Shown in pieces: positions 9,288 to 17,516 of a DNA stretch of 64,000 nucleotides. The position numbers were made by a program, and so were the translations under genes. Location of the stretch: assembly GCF_007003975.1 (NCBI RefSeq), contig NZ_VFTC01000001.1, positions 62,001 through 126,000 on the forward strand. The letters run 5' to 3'. The notes below the pieces were generated by a model, which had not been told where the DNA came from, searched no databases, and saw only the letters and a program-made list of their open reading frames with translations. The number at the start of each line of letters is the position of its first letter. Positions within the stretch are counted from its first letter, which is position 1. Origin of the DNA: Mesorhizobium sp. WSM4306 (GTDB taxonomy: Bacteria; Pseudomonadota; Alphaproteobacteria; Rhizobiales; Rhizobiaceae).

Positions 9288-9581
9288 ATGTCGAACGACC
9301 CCGCCCGCAGTGTGCATCATGTCATCGCGCGGCTCCCGGGCGTGCTCATCGACCTGTTTCCTGGCGCGCCGCGCCGGGTCGAACTGCCGGCCTCGAGCGT
9401 GAAGGAAATGATCGACGGGTTGGACGCGCTCTGGCCCGGCATGCGCGACCGGATGTGCGATTCCCGCCCTGCCATCCGCCGCCATATGAACGTTTTCGTC
9501 GATGGCGAGAAGGCAACCCTGGAAACCAGGCTCGCGCCCGGCACCGAGGTTTTTATCCTAACGGCAATCAGCGGCGGTTAG
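9288..9581 (+). CDS. MoaD/ThiS-like ubiquitin-fold protein
   Basis: 97 aa, ending in TAISGG. The terminal Gly-Gly is the hallmark of sulfur-carrier and ubiquitin-like proteins of the MoaD/ThiS family. The core with VELPASSVKEMIDGLDALWP and HMNVFVDGE fits the beta-grasp fold. The start could also be the GTG at 9282, which overlaps the previous stop codon. Either way it is coupled to the beta-propeller gene. No molybdopterin or thiamine genes are nearby. Confidence 0.85.
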   Translation: MSNDPARSVHHVIARLPGVLIDLFPGAPRRVELPASSVKEMIDGLDALWPGMRDRMCDSRPAIRRHMNVFVDGEKATLETRLAPGTEVFILTAISGG

Positions 9582-10050
9582 GCCAGGGAACAGGTAGCCC
9601 ACCCTCCCGACGATATCCCTGGCCGCAAGCGAGGGATCAGTTGGAGGGATCCAGCTGGTGGCGGCGCGCTCGATGCTCGCCGGCGGCAGGAAGCTTGGCG
9701 TCGAGATCCTCGACCGTTTTCGAGGCGCGCGAATCACCGGGCGCGAATCAAAAAGAAGCCGTCCAAGGTTTCCCTTGAACGGCCGGTCGAGCACCCTGCT
9801 CCCCCTAAAACTCTTGACTGAAGTGCTGCCGATCGTCGCGAAACGACCGCTTCTGGAGTGGTTTTGGTGTGCCATGGCGGCCTCGCGCACGCAACGTAAA
9901 CCACTTGTTAACCTTAACGTCCCCGACCCGTGAACAAGTGTTAACGACGCTGGCACGCATCCTGCGAGGCACCGCATGTAGGTCATCGGAGAGCGCCCTT
10001 TCTGTTCACCGATGGGACACCAAAAGACAGATCGCGCGGAGCCGCATATC
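9582..10050. other. Intergenic stretch without a recognisable gene
   Basis: 469 bases between the MoaD-like and PAS genes. Frames here give only Arg/Pro-rich translations typical of antisense GC-rich DNA. The last 150 bases are less GC-rich, with TTAAC motifs at about 9908 and 9938, and probably hold the promoter of the PAS gene. I see no RNA gene or repeat. Confidence 0.5.
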
Positions 10051-10689
10051 ATGAACCAGAACGGATCAATCACGCTGTTCCAATATTGGAACCGGCTGCG
10101 TGATAGGCGCCCTGCCCCGAAGCGATCGGAAGTCGAACCGGCCGACATCAAGGCGCTTTTGGCCGATACATTCATCCTGGAAAGGGACACGCGCGGCGAA
10201 GCGGTGTTCCGGCTTGCCGGCACCAGGCTTTGCGCCGGCTATGGCCGCGAGCTCAAGGGCTTTTCCTTCCCGTCGCTGTGGCGCGAAAAGGACCAGCGGC
10301 TGGTGTCGCGGCTCATTCACGGCGTCTTCGAGCAGAAATCCGTCGTGCTCATCACCTATGAGGGGTTCAGCCGCAACGGCCGTTCGAACCGCTTCGAACT
10401 GCTTGCGCTGCCGCTCGACGGCGGTGTCGAGAACCCGCGCTGCCTCGGCGTCGTCAGCGCCGTCGAAAAGCCGTTCTGGCTGGGCGCAGACCCGATTACC
10501 GACGCCTTGATCGATGCCATCCGTGTCATCGATCCCGACAAGGAACCGATGTTCCTGAAAAACCGGCCGGAAATATCCGTTCCTTCGCTGGCTCCTACCG
10601 AGCTCGAAGCGCCGGAGACCATGTCGGCGCTCGGTCGGTCGCGACGCATCCGCCACCTCGTCGTCTTCGAGGGAGGGCGTGGCGAATAA
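10051..10689 (+). CDS. PAS-domain protein (PAS_5 / DUF1457 type)
   Basis: 212 aa. The opening NGSITLFQYWNRLRDRRPAP and the following AEVFRLAGTR-like strand are characteristic of a rhizobial single-PAS family. The PAS domain covers roughly residues 30-145, and no output domain follows. The ATG at 10051 is preferred over 10012 because GGAG lies 9 nt upstream and homologues as I remember them begin at this Met. It sits upstream of a PilZ gene with 168 bp between them. Confidence 0.8.
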   Translation: MNQNGSITLFQYWNRLRDRRPAPKRSEVEPADIKALLADTFILERDTRGEAVFRLAGTRLCAGYGRELKGFSFPSLWREKDQRLVSRLIHGVFEQKSVVLITYEGFSRNGRSNRFELLALPLDGGVENPRCLGVVSAVEKPFWLGADPITDALIDAIRVIDPDKEPMFLKNRPEISVPSLAPTELEAPETMSALGRSRRIRHLVVFEGGRGE

Positions 10690-10696
10690 TGCATAT

Positions 10697-10730
10697 CGCT
10701 TGAACGCGTTCAAACACGACGCGCTTTAGG
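10697..10730. repeat. Short palindromic repeat related to 32098-32137
   Basis: Contains the perfect palindrome TTGAACGCGTTCAA (10700-10713) followed by CGACGCGCTTTA. The same wording, CGCTTGAA...CGACGCGCTTTA, recurs at 32098-32137, and its first part at about 34522. It is probably a small dispersed intergenic repeat. Confidence 0.55.
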
Positions 10731-10857
10731 CTCAAATCCAGGCTCCGACCTTAAGTATCGGCGGCCCGCTTTTCCCCTTTGTTAACCTGATTTGCTGTAG
10801 CGTTTCAGCGTGAAGTTCCACGCGCGACGCGGGAATGCCAACGGGGTGTAGGCAGTC

Positions 10858-11475
10858 ATGAGGTCAGCGGCGGTCGAATATGCGCCGTCCCGCGCCGAAA
10901 GGCGTAATTTTCAGCGCGTCCGGGTCAAGATCTACGGACGGTTCATGCTGGAGGACCGCACCGAACACCCTTGCCAGGTGGTCGACATGTCGCCGGGCAA
11001 TGTCGCGCTGCGCACCGAGCGCGTCGGCATGCCGGGCGAAAAAGTCATTGCCTATATCGATCATATCGGCCGCATCGAGGGCGTGGTGACGCGCACCTTG
11101 CAGGACGGCTTTGCCATGACCGTCATTGCCTCGGACCGCAAGAAGGACAAGCTTGCCGCTCAGCTGACCTGGCTTGCCAACAAGCATGAGCTCGACCTGC
11201 CGGAAGATCGCCGCCACGAACGCGTGGCGCCGCGCAACCCGACCAGCGTGCTGCAGCTCACCGATGGGCGCCAGTATCAGTGCCGCATTATCGACCTGTC
11301 CCTGTCGGGCGCGGCGGTCGAGATCGACGTCAAGCCGGCGATCGGCATCCAGGTGATGCTTGGAACCATGCGCGGCCAGGTGGTGCGTCATTTCGAGGAC
11401 GGCGTCGCCATCGAATTCGCTGTCATCCAGCGCCCGGAAACGCTCGATTCCGAGTTCAACGCTCCGCGCGCCTGA
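10858..11475 (+). CDS. Tandem PilZ-domain protein (c-di-GMP receptor candidate)
   Basis: 205 aa with two PilZ-like halves. The first has RRNFQRVRV and DMSPGNVAL (about 16-55). The second has DRRHERVAPR and DLSLSGAAVEI (about 117-152). The RxxxR and D/NxSxxG motifs are those that bind cyclic di-GMP. The second repeat is the better match; the first has Asn instead of the final Gly. The ATG opens just after a GTAGGCAGTC stretch. An intrinsic terminator follows, so the gene is monocistronic. Confidence 0.87.
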   Translation: MRSAAVEYAPSRAERRNFQRVRVKIYGRFMLEDRTEHPCQVVDMSPGNVALRTERVGMPGEKVIAYIDHIGRIEGVVTRTLQDGFAMTVIASDRKKDKLAAQLTWLANKHELDLPEDRRHERVAPRNPTSVLQLTDGRQYQCRIIDLSLSGAAVEIDVKPAIGIQVMLGTMRGQVVRHFEDGVAIEFAVIQRPETLDSEFNAPRA

Positions 11476-11502
11476 ACGATCGGCAACATGCAGTAAAAAA
11501 CG

Positions 11503-11528
11503 AACCGGCCCTTCGCGGCCGGTTTTTT
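11503..11528 (+). terminator. Intrinsic terminator after the PilZ gene
   Basis: AACCGGCC-CTTCGC-GGCCGGTT forms a perfect 8-bp stem followed by TTTT, with an A-run before it, so it may work in both directions. It lies 28 bp after the PilZ stop codon. Confidence 0.9.
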
Positions 11529-11768
11529 GTCACCTGGCATTCCGTCTGCTTTTTCTTGCAGCGGTGCGGCACGTCGCAAATCCACGGCTCCGGCCGAAAT
11601 CCGCGCCCCGACACCGTGGTTTTTGCGCAGAGACCTGAACGATTTTATATTAAAATAGATCAAATTTTACGCTTATTCTATTGGGGTTTTACTCAATGTC
11701 TACTTCGGGTTTTTGCGTGAAATAAATCGACCCGTGTCATTGTCTCCTCAAACGGGGAGACTGACCAA

Positions 11769-12377
11769 ATGGCGAAGACGTGGGGCAAGCTGTTGCTCTT
11801 GGCAATGGCGATGCAGCTTTCCGCTTGGGGAACGGCGGAAGCAGCGGGGCCGGCCTACATGCACACTGGCGGCCGCACCACACAGCCGGTCGGTCATTAC
11901 GAATTCTGCCAGAAGCTGCCGCAGGAATGCGCGCAGCGCACACCCAAGCAGGCGCCGGTCGAACTGACCCGCAAGCTGTGGGCGTCGATCGTCAGCATCA
12001 ACAATTCGGTCAACATCCGGATCGTGCCGCGCACCGACATGGAAATGTGGGGCAAGGAAGAAGTCTGGTCCTACCCCGACAGCGGCTTCGGCGATTGCGA
12101 GGACTATGCACTTGAGAAGCGCCGCGAATTGATGGCGCTCGGCGTTCCAGCCGGCAACCTGTTGATGACCGTAGCGCGCCAGCCGAACGGCGACGGCCAT
12201 GCGGTGCTGACCGTGCGCACCAGCCTCGGTGAGTTCATCCTCGACAATCTGGAGTCCAAGGTGCTGTCCTGGACCGATACCGACTACACTTACCTGAAGC
12301 GGCAATCCGACCAGAATTCCGGCGTTTGGGTGACGATCAACGACGGCCGCGCCGACGCGGTTGCCAGCGTCCGTTAG
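11769..12377 (+). CDS. Periplasmic transglutaminase-like cysteine protease (BTLCP / LapG-like)
   Basis: 202 aa. A signal peptide (MAKTWGKLLLLAMAMQLSAW, then AEAA) is followed by the bacterial transglutaminase-like domain. The catalytic triad is visible: Cys110 in GFGDCEDYA, His144 in GHAVL, Asp159 in ILDNL. In Pseudomonas the related LapG cleaves a surface adhesin under control of the c-di-GMP sensor LapD. No LapD or adhesin gene is in the window, but a PilZ gene lies upstream. The AT-rich 240 bp before it probably hold its own promoter. Confidence 0.88.
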   Translation: MAKTWGKLLLLAMAMQLSAWGTAEAAGPAYMHTGGRTTQPVGHYEFCQKLPQECAQRTPKQAPVELTRKLWASIVSINNSVNIRIVPRTDMEMWGKEEVWSYPDSGFGDCEDYALEKRRELMALGVPAGNLLMTVARQPNGDGHAVLTVRTSLGEFILDNLESKVLSWTDTDYTYLKRQSDQNSGVWVTINDGRADAVASVR

Positions 12378-12450
12378 GACGCCGAAACGAGAATCACGTC
12401 CGTTAGGACGCCAAACAAGAATCACGTCCGCTCAGGGCGCAACGAGAAAG
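12368..12450. repeat. Three-copy tandem repeat overlapping a stop codon
   Basis: Units of 28-29 bp: 12368-12396, 12397-12424 and a degenerate 12425-12450. The first two share CGTCCGTTAGGACGCC and end AGAATCA. The first copy contains the last codons and stop of the LapG-like gene, so the array may have grown by duplication of the gene end. Each unit contains the mini-palindrome GTCC...GGAC. Confidence 0.8.
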
Positions 12451-12493
12451 CCCGGTCGAGTCCCCACCCTCCCCGTCCCCAACGACCGGGTTT
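12451..12493 (+). terminator. Intrinsic terminator of the LapG-like gene
   Basis: CCCGGTCG (12451-12458) pairs with CGACCGGG (12482-12489), followed by TTTT. A second hairpin, GAGCCGGCCC/GGGCCGGCTC (12497-12523), follows at once but has no T-tract. Confidence 0.7.
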
Positions 12494-12639
12494 TAGGAGC
12501 CGGCCCCGTCCCCGGGCCGGCTCCACCATTTCCATCGCAAGGCAGAAGCACAGGCGCACCTGACGATCGCGACACGGCTTTTCACGCACACAAGATCGAA
12601 GCACTATATCCCGTTGGTCTCACCCCCTGGACCGTGGCG

Positions 12640-13200
12640 ATGCTCGAAATCCCGGAAGACCGCTGCGAGCGGCACCGCCTGTTCAAGGCGATCGACGACG
12701 CCTTCAAGGCCGGCGATTTCGAGGGGCTCGGCGTAGCATTGGGCGGCTCGCACCGCTGGTTCGATGAGCGCATGCCGTTCGAGCTCGGCCTCGGGCATCC
12801 GCTGGAATATGCGATTTATTGGAGCCCGGTCGGGTTCATTTCGACTTTGCTGGATGCCGGCTCGGATCCGAATTACCAGGATCACGGCGGGTTTCCGGCA
12901 ATCATTGCCGCGCTGTCCACCGACCGAACCGACAGGCTGGAAATCGTCAGGGTGCTGATCGACGGCGGCGCCGACCCCAACATGCGGGGCGTGAACGACT
13001 GGACGCCGCTTCACTATGCGGTGGCCATCCGCAGTGTCGATGCGATCCGCCTTCTTTTGGCGGCAGGCGCCGACCCGGCGCTCGAAACGCGGATTGATGA
13101 CTATACGACGCCCCTCGAGGAAGCCGACAATGCCGGCTTTGAGGCCGGCGCTTCATTGCTGCGCGATGCAATGGCCGGGCGCGGCTCCGACAGACGGTGA
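12640..13200 (+). CDS. Ankyrin-repeat protein
   Basis: 186 aa. Three to four ankyrin repeats are recognisable: GLGHPLEYAIYW/ISTLLDAGSDPNYQ, GFPAIIAALS/IVRVLIDGGADPNMR, and DWTPLHYAVAI/AIRLLLAAGADPALE. There is no signal peptide or enzyme domain, so it is probably a protein-protein interaction module. The start is uncertain: a GTG two codons earlier is possible, and the upstream frame runs through the hairpins of the preceding terminator, so it is rejected. Confidence 0.85.
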   Translation: MLEIPEDRCERHRLFKAIDDAFKAGDFEGLGVALGGSHRWFDERMPFELGLGHPLEYAIYWSPVGFISTLLDAGSDPNYQDHGGFPAIIAALSTDRTDRLEIVRVLIDGGADPNMRGVNDWTPLHYAVAIRSVDAIRLLLAAGADPALETRIDDYTTPLEEADNAGFEAGASLLRDAMAGRGSDRR

Positions 13201-13246
13201 GTTGGGCGCAATTTACCGCCGGCGACAACGCTTGGCCGGCTGGGCT

Positions 13247-13774
13247 TTACGTCTCTTTCAGCCCGGCCTTGAACCGCTTGCCGTTGGCGACATAGTGCGC
13301 GGCCGAGGCGCGCAGCCTGGCGATCGCGGCTTCGTCCAGCGTCCTGATCACCCGCGCGGGCGAGCCGACGATCAGCGAATTATCGGGGAATTCCTTGCCT
13401 TCGGTGACCAGCGCGCCGGCGCCGACCAGTGAGTTCTTGCCGATCCTGGCGCCATTGAGGACGATGGCGCCCATGCCGATCAGGCTGTTGTCGTCGATCG
13501 TGCAGCCATGCAGCAGAGCGCGGTGGCCGATGGTGCAGCCCCGGCCGATGGTCAGGGGAAAGCCGGGGTCTGTGTGCATCACCGTATGTTCCTGAACATT
13601 GCTGTCGGCGCCGATGACGATCGGCTCATTATCACCGCGGATGACCACGCCGAACCAGAATCCGGCATTGCGGCCGACCTTGATGTCGCCAATCAACGTG
13701 GCGTCCGGCGCGATCCAGTTGCTGTCGGCATCCTCGAAACGAGGCGCCTTTCCGTCGATCGCATAGGTCGGCAT
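13247..13774 (-). CDS. Gamma-class carbonic anhydrase family protein
   Basis: 175 aa left-handed beta-helix protein. The hexapeptide pattern is clear (DATLIGDIKVGRNAGFWFGV). The three zinc ligands are in place: His67 in VMHTD, and His84 and His89 in IGHRALLHGC. Such proteins either hydrate CO2 or serve as structural or transferase relatives (YrdA/PaaY/CaiE group); activity cannot be read. The ATG at 13774 gives the family length; the frame continues upstream but without family similarity. Confidence 0.9.
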   Translation of the reverse strand: MPTYAIDGKAPRFEDADSNWIAPDATLIGDIKVGRNAGFWFGVVIRGDNEPIVIGADSNVQEHTVMHTDPGFPLTIGRGCTIGHRALLHGCTIDDNSLIGMGAIVLNGARIGKNSLVGAGALVTEGKEFPDNSLIVGSPARVIRTLDEAAIARLRASAAHYVANGKRFKAGLKET

Positions 13775-13880
13775 TTTTCGTCTCCGATTCGTCCTGGGCC
13801 GGAAATCTACGGACCCTAAAACAAGCCCGGGAAAATCGCGTAGCGGTTTCTCCTGGGAAAACCGCGTAACAGTTTTCAGT

Positions 13881-14249
13881 TCAAGACAAATACCGGGCCA
13901 GCGATTCCACCAAAAGCTGACCCGCTCCAGGAGAGCCGACGCCCCACGAGGCAATGGCGATCAGAACGATGCCCAGCGCCAGCGCCCAGGCCATCACGGT
14001 GCAGCCGCAGGACATCAGCATCAGCGTCGAAATGCGGCCTTCGCGCCGCGCATCCAGCGCATCGTTGGCGAGCATGAACGGCCCGGCGCAAGCGGTCGCG
14101 GCCAGCGAGCGCATGACATGTGCCGGCGATACATAGGGCTCGGCAAAGGCCAGCCGGCGGCCGGCCGCCAGTTCCATTACGGATCCGGTAAGCCCGCAGG
14201 CGGTGAGCCCGACGGCAAAAGCGAACAGAACGGGCAGCAGCAGGCTCAT
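13881..14249 (-). CDS. Conserved rhizobial membrane protein
   Basis: 122 aa with three to four hydrophobic segments: MSLLLPVLFAFAVGLTACG at the start, a central segment near SLAATACAGPFMLAND, then TLMLMSCGCTVMAWALALGI and ALGIVLIAIASWG. I recall it as a rhizobial family of unknown function (perhaps DUF6949). It is divergent from the next gene across a 103-bp shared promoter region. Confidence 0.7.
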   Translation of the reverse strand: MSLLLPVLFAFAVGLTACGLTGSVMELAAGRRLAFAEPYVSPAHVMRSLAATACAGPFMLANDALDARREGRISTLMLMSCGCTVMAWALALGIVLIAIASWGVGSPGAGQLLVESLARYLS

Positions 14250-14352
14250 CTTTACCTTCCGTTTACCATGAAATCGCACAGTCGCACCCGACAGCCGCGT
14301 TGCAAGAGCCATGCCGCGGCATGTGTGCCGTCCAAGGACAGGAGCGGCGATT

Positions 14353-15090
14353 ATGGGGATTGCGATGAAGCAGGCAGCGACCGCCGAAGAATTCAACGTC
14401 GTCGATTCCGTGCTGATGAAGCGGGTGTTTTATGCCTTTGCGGCACTGGCTTTGTTGTCGCTGGCGATCAGCCTTGGCGGCAAATGGTTCGGCCGCTCGA
14501 TCGCCATGGCCGGCTATACCGACGACACCACGGTCCATCGGGTGGTGATCGGCAACAATGTCATTGCCGTGCCGGCCAACGCCATCCGCTTCCTGCAGGC
14601 GCGCCGCGACGGCATCGCTTCGCGCCTCGACCTCTATCTGCGCTATCCTCAGATGGAAGGTTACAGCGAAGCCGCCCGCGACGACTTCAACCACACGGGA
14701 ACAGCCAAAAACATCATCTTCCTGTCGTTCGAACCGCAGATGATGTCGCGCGATATGAGCGGCCGTTTCGCACCGATCTACAGCGCGCTGATCAGCCAGC
14801 CCGGAACGCCCGGCCCCGGCGGCACGATGATTTACGGCTTCAGCGAAAAATCAGGTTATCTCAACGAGGTGCTTGCGGTTGCCGGCCGCGCCGGCAAGGA
14901 TCCGTTCGTCGCCCGCTGCCTGAGCGGACCAAGTGCCGAGGAATCGCTGGCGCCCTGCGAGCGCGACATCCAGGTCGGCGACAGCCTCAGCCTGACCTAC
15001 CGCTTTCCCCGCGAACTTCTGGGCAACTGGCCGACGCTTGACGCGGCAATCGTCGCCGAGGCCACGCGCGTCCTCAAGGCAGCGAGATAG
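14353..15090 (+). CDS. Hypothetical membrane-anchored protein
   Basis: 245 aa. One transmembrane helix near the N terminus (FYAFAALALLSLAISLGG, about 28-45) anchors a soluble domain. That domain contains VVIGNNVIAVPANAIRFL, IYSALISQPGTPGPGG and two Cys residues (RCLSGPS, PCERD) that could form a disulfide in the periplasm. The ATG follows GGAGCGGCGATT. I recognise it only as a conserved rhizobial hypothetical protein. Confidence 0.75.
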   Translation: MGIAMKQAATAEEFNVVDSVLMKRVFYAFAALALLSLAISLGGKWFGRSIAMAGYTDDTTVHRVVIGNNVIAVPANAIRFLQARRDGIASRLDLYLRYPQMEGYSEAARDDFNHTGTAKNIIFLSFEPQMMSRDMSGRFAPIYSALISQPGTPGPGGTMIYGFSEKSGYLNEVLAVAGRAGKDPFVARCLSGPSAEESLAPCERDIQVGDSLSLTYRFPRELLGNWPTLDAAIVAEATRVLKAAR

Positions 15091-15094
15091 CGAC

Positions 15095-15300
15095 CCTTCG
15101 TCATCCACGGGCGGAGCGGGCGCGAAGCGATCGCGCAGACCCGAGGATCCATTCCGTGCCCTTCAGGCGGCACAGCGTTTGCAGAATTTACTGATGAGGA
15201 GTGCAAAGGCAGTTCTGGACCGCCGCGTCCTGGGCCGATGCCCCGGCATGGATCCCAGGGTCTCCGCAACGCCGCTGCTTCGCCCTGGGATGACGATGGT
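15095..15300. repeat. Degenerate dispersed intergenic repeat
   Basis: Two arms in opposite orientation: CGTCATCCACGGGCGGAGCG with GACCCGAGGATCCATTCCGT on the left, and GGCATGGATCCCAGGGTCT with CGCCCTGGGATGACGATGG on the right. These phrases are familiar from intergenic repeats of Mesorhizobium and Bradyrhizobium. No coding frame is convincing here. Confidence 0.5.
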
Positions 15301-15344
15301 GCGGCTTGCTGCCGCCAATCGCCGAAGTCTGTAGCCTTCTGGGC

Positions 15345-15548
15345 TCAGGCCAGATCGATGTCGAGGATCGCCATCGAGAAATTGTAATCGCCGTCGTCTT
15401 CGTCCTTGAAGACGATGCCGAGGAACTCGTCGCCGACATAGACCTCGGCCGAATCTTCCTTGCGCGGCCGCGCCTTCACTTCGAGTTTGGGATTCTGGAA
15501 GACGCGCTTGAAATAGGCGTCCAGCTTTCTGATTTCGTCCGGCTTCAA
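15345..15548 (-). CDS. DUF3126 family protein
   Basis: 67 aa, highly acidic at the end (FKDEDDGDYNFSMAILDIDLA) and carrying the family core KPDEIRKLDAYFKRVFQN and AEVYVGDEFLGIVFKDE. A TTG start is proposed because GGAGAAGACTT precedes it and the family normally begins at this point; an ATG 19 codons upstream would add residues with no family resemblance. Function is unknown. It is followed by cysE on the same strand in many rhizobia, whereas here cysE is upstream of it. Confidence 0.8.
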   Translation of the reverse strand: MKPDEIRKLDAYFKRVFQNPKLEVKARPRKEDSAEVYVGDEFLGIVFKDEDDGDYNFSMAILDIDLA

Positions 15549-15700
15549 AAGTCTTCTCCGATCGTCGGGCTTGCTCGTTGGAACGCGCTTCTGGCACGTC
15601 GACAATGGCGATGTAAAGGCAAGCCGGCTGGATAGAACGCGAAGTTAAGGGCAACAGCGCCGGCAGCCGGACTTCAGCCCGGCACAGCGGATCGTGCAAA

Positions 15701-16549
15701 TCAGATGTCGAAGCTGACGACCTGGTCCATCGACTGCGACGGCAAAAGCTGGTCCATCTGGCGCGAAGGCTGGTCGCAGCCGGTCTCGCCGACGACGCGG
15801 GCCGGCACACCGGCAACCGTCTTGTTGTGCGGCACCGGCGACAGCACCACAGAGCCTGCCGCGATCTTCGAGCAATGGCCGACCTCGATGTTGCCGAGGA
15901 TCTTGGCGCCGGCGCCGATCAGCACGCCGTAACGGATCTTGGGGTGGCGGTCGCCGCCGGCCTTGCCGGTGCCGCCCAGCGTCACGCCATGCAGGATCGA
16001 CACATCGTCCTCGATCACCGCCGTCTCGCCGACGACGAGGCCGGTGGCGTGGTCGATGAAGATGCCCTTGCCGATACGGGCGGCCGGGTTGATGTCGGTC
16101 TGGAACACCGAGGAAGAGCGGCTCTGCAGATAGAGCGCGAAATCCTTGCGACCCTGATTCCACAGCCAATGCGCCAGCCTGTGCGTCTGGATGGCGTGGA
16201 AACCCTTGAAATAGAGCACCGGCATGATGAAGCGGTCGCAGGCCGGATCGCGGTCGTAATAGGCCTGGATGTCGACGCGCACGGTCGACGACCATTCCTT
16301 GTCGTCGGCCAGCATCGACTTGAAGGTCTGGCGGATGAGGTCGGAACCGATGTCCTGGTGCGCAAGCCGCTCCGCGATCCGGTGGATGACCGCCTCTTCC
16401 AGGCTCTCCTGGTTGAGGATGGTCGAATAGAGGAACGCCGCCAGAAGCGGGTCGCGGTTGACCGCTTCCATCGCTTCGTCGCGGATCGAGCGCCAGATCG
16501 GATCGACCGGCTGCACCATTGTGGGGCGGGCAATCGTAATGCTGTTCAT
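15701..16549 (-). CDS. cysE: Serine O-acetyltransferase (CysE)
   Basis: 282 aa. It acetylates serine with acetyl-CoA to O-acetylserine, the carbon skeleton for cysteine. The N-terminal helical domain (DPIWRSIRDEAMEAV) is followed by the left-handed beta-helix with DINPAARIGKGIFIDHATG, SILHGVTLGGTGK and DRHPKIRYGVLIGAGAKILG. The protein ends in SFDI; a terminal Ile is what binds O-acetylserine sulfhydrylase in the cysteine synthase complex. The C-terminal extension is longer than in enterobacteria, as usual in rhizobia. Confidence 0.96.
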   Translation of the reverse strand: MNSITIARPTMVQPVDPIWRSIRDEAMEAVNRDPLLAAFLYSTILNQESLEEAVIHRIAERLAHQDIGSDLIRQTFKSMLADDKEWSSTVRVDIQAYYDRDPACDRFIMPVLYFKGFHAIQTHRLAHWLWNQGRKDFALYLQSRSSSVFQTDINPAARIGKGIFIDHATGLVVGETAVIEDDVSILHGVTLGGTGKAGGDRHPKIRYGVLIGAGAKILGNIEVGHCSKIAAGSVVLSPVPHNKTVAGVPARVVGETGCDQPSRQMDQLLPSQSMDQVVSFDI

Positions 16550-16777
16550 CGACGTCTCCGGCCTGCCGGCTTGTTATCCGGCCGCACATATAGGCCAGAT
16601 CATAGCACGATTGAACTCAATTTTCCTTAGTGCTTCATCAAATGGATTTGGTTCACGCGGATTCAAGCCGCCATGGAAAACGAACCCTTGCTCGCCGGGG
16701 ACCGGAAAACGGGCCTTCCGCATCTGCCCGTCTGGACGGCGCAGCGACCTGGTGGCGCGGCGAGCCTAGGGCGCTAT

Positions 16778-17404
16778 TCAGGTCGGCAGCGGCTTTCCCG
16801 CCTGTTCCGCCACCATATATTCGGCATACCAGTCGGGCCAGTTCACATCGTGTTTCCCGCCGGTCCGCTTCTCGTGCTCGCCATGTGCCGCCGCCGCGCG
16901 CCGCAGTGCCGCGGCAAGTTCGCCCGACGAGGTGAATATCGTGTCGCCGGCGTCCACGCGCCCCGGCAAGCGCTGGGTGATCTCCTGCAGGATGAAGCTG
17001 TTGCCGTCCGGATCGCTGAACGTGACATAGGAGGAATAGCTGCGCCCTTCCGGATGCCTGCCGCTGACCGGCGGCTGCCCGGGGCCCGTACGGTGGAACA
17101 CCTCGCTCGCCTCGACGCCGCGCGCCACGAGTTCGGCATGCGCCGCCACGATATCGGATACGACGAGATAAAGCCCCTTGGCCGAGCCTGGCGCGGCTGT
17201 CGTCAGACCCTTGCCGAAATGGATCGAGCATGGCGAACCCGGCGGCGTGAACTGCACCACCCGAAACGCATCACCGACGACGAAGTCGGCATCGAGCCGC
17301 CAACCCAGGCCACCATAAAAGCGTTTGGAACGTTCCGCGTCCGCAACCGCAATAATGACGGCCTCCAGCTTCATGTCGATCGGTCCCGGCACGGTATTCG
17401 TCAT
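16778..17404 (-). CDS. VOC-family (glyoxalase/dioxygenase fold) protein
   Basis: 208 aa. The first ~145 residues form two VOC half-modules: KLEAVIIAVADAERSKRFYG, LGWRLDADF, and SSYVTFSDPDGNSFILQE. A C-terminal helical extension of about 60 residues (DTIFTSSGELAAALRRAA, then WPDWYAEYMV) is additional to the usual domain. GGAGG lies before the ATG. Substrate unknown. It is divergent from the HD-domain gene. Confidence 0.85.
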   Translation of the reverse strand: MTNTVPGPIDMKLEAVIIAVADAERSKRFYGGLGWRLDADFVVGDAFRVVQFTPPGSPCSIHFGKGLTTAAPGSAKGLYLVVSDIVAAHAELVARGVEASEVFHRTGPGQPPVSGRHPEGRSYSSYVTFSDPDGNSFILQEITQRLPGRVDAGDTIFTSSGELAAALRRAAAAHGEHEKRTGGKHDVNWPDWYAEYMVAEQAGKPLPT

Positions 17405-17516
17405 GTCAGCCTCCTCAGTTGAAGTGGAATGGCAACATTCCCCAGAGCCCCGGCCCGCGCAAGGTTCGAAATGATTGGTTTTGACTCCGAGGGGTTGAGA
17501 TCGGTTAACTGGACGG

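Noticed and set aside
9900..9960. CtrA-type binding sites (TTAA-N7-TTAA) before the PAS gene
   Set aside because: TTAAC motifs occur, but the spacing does not fit the consensus.
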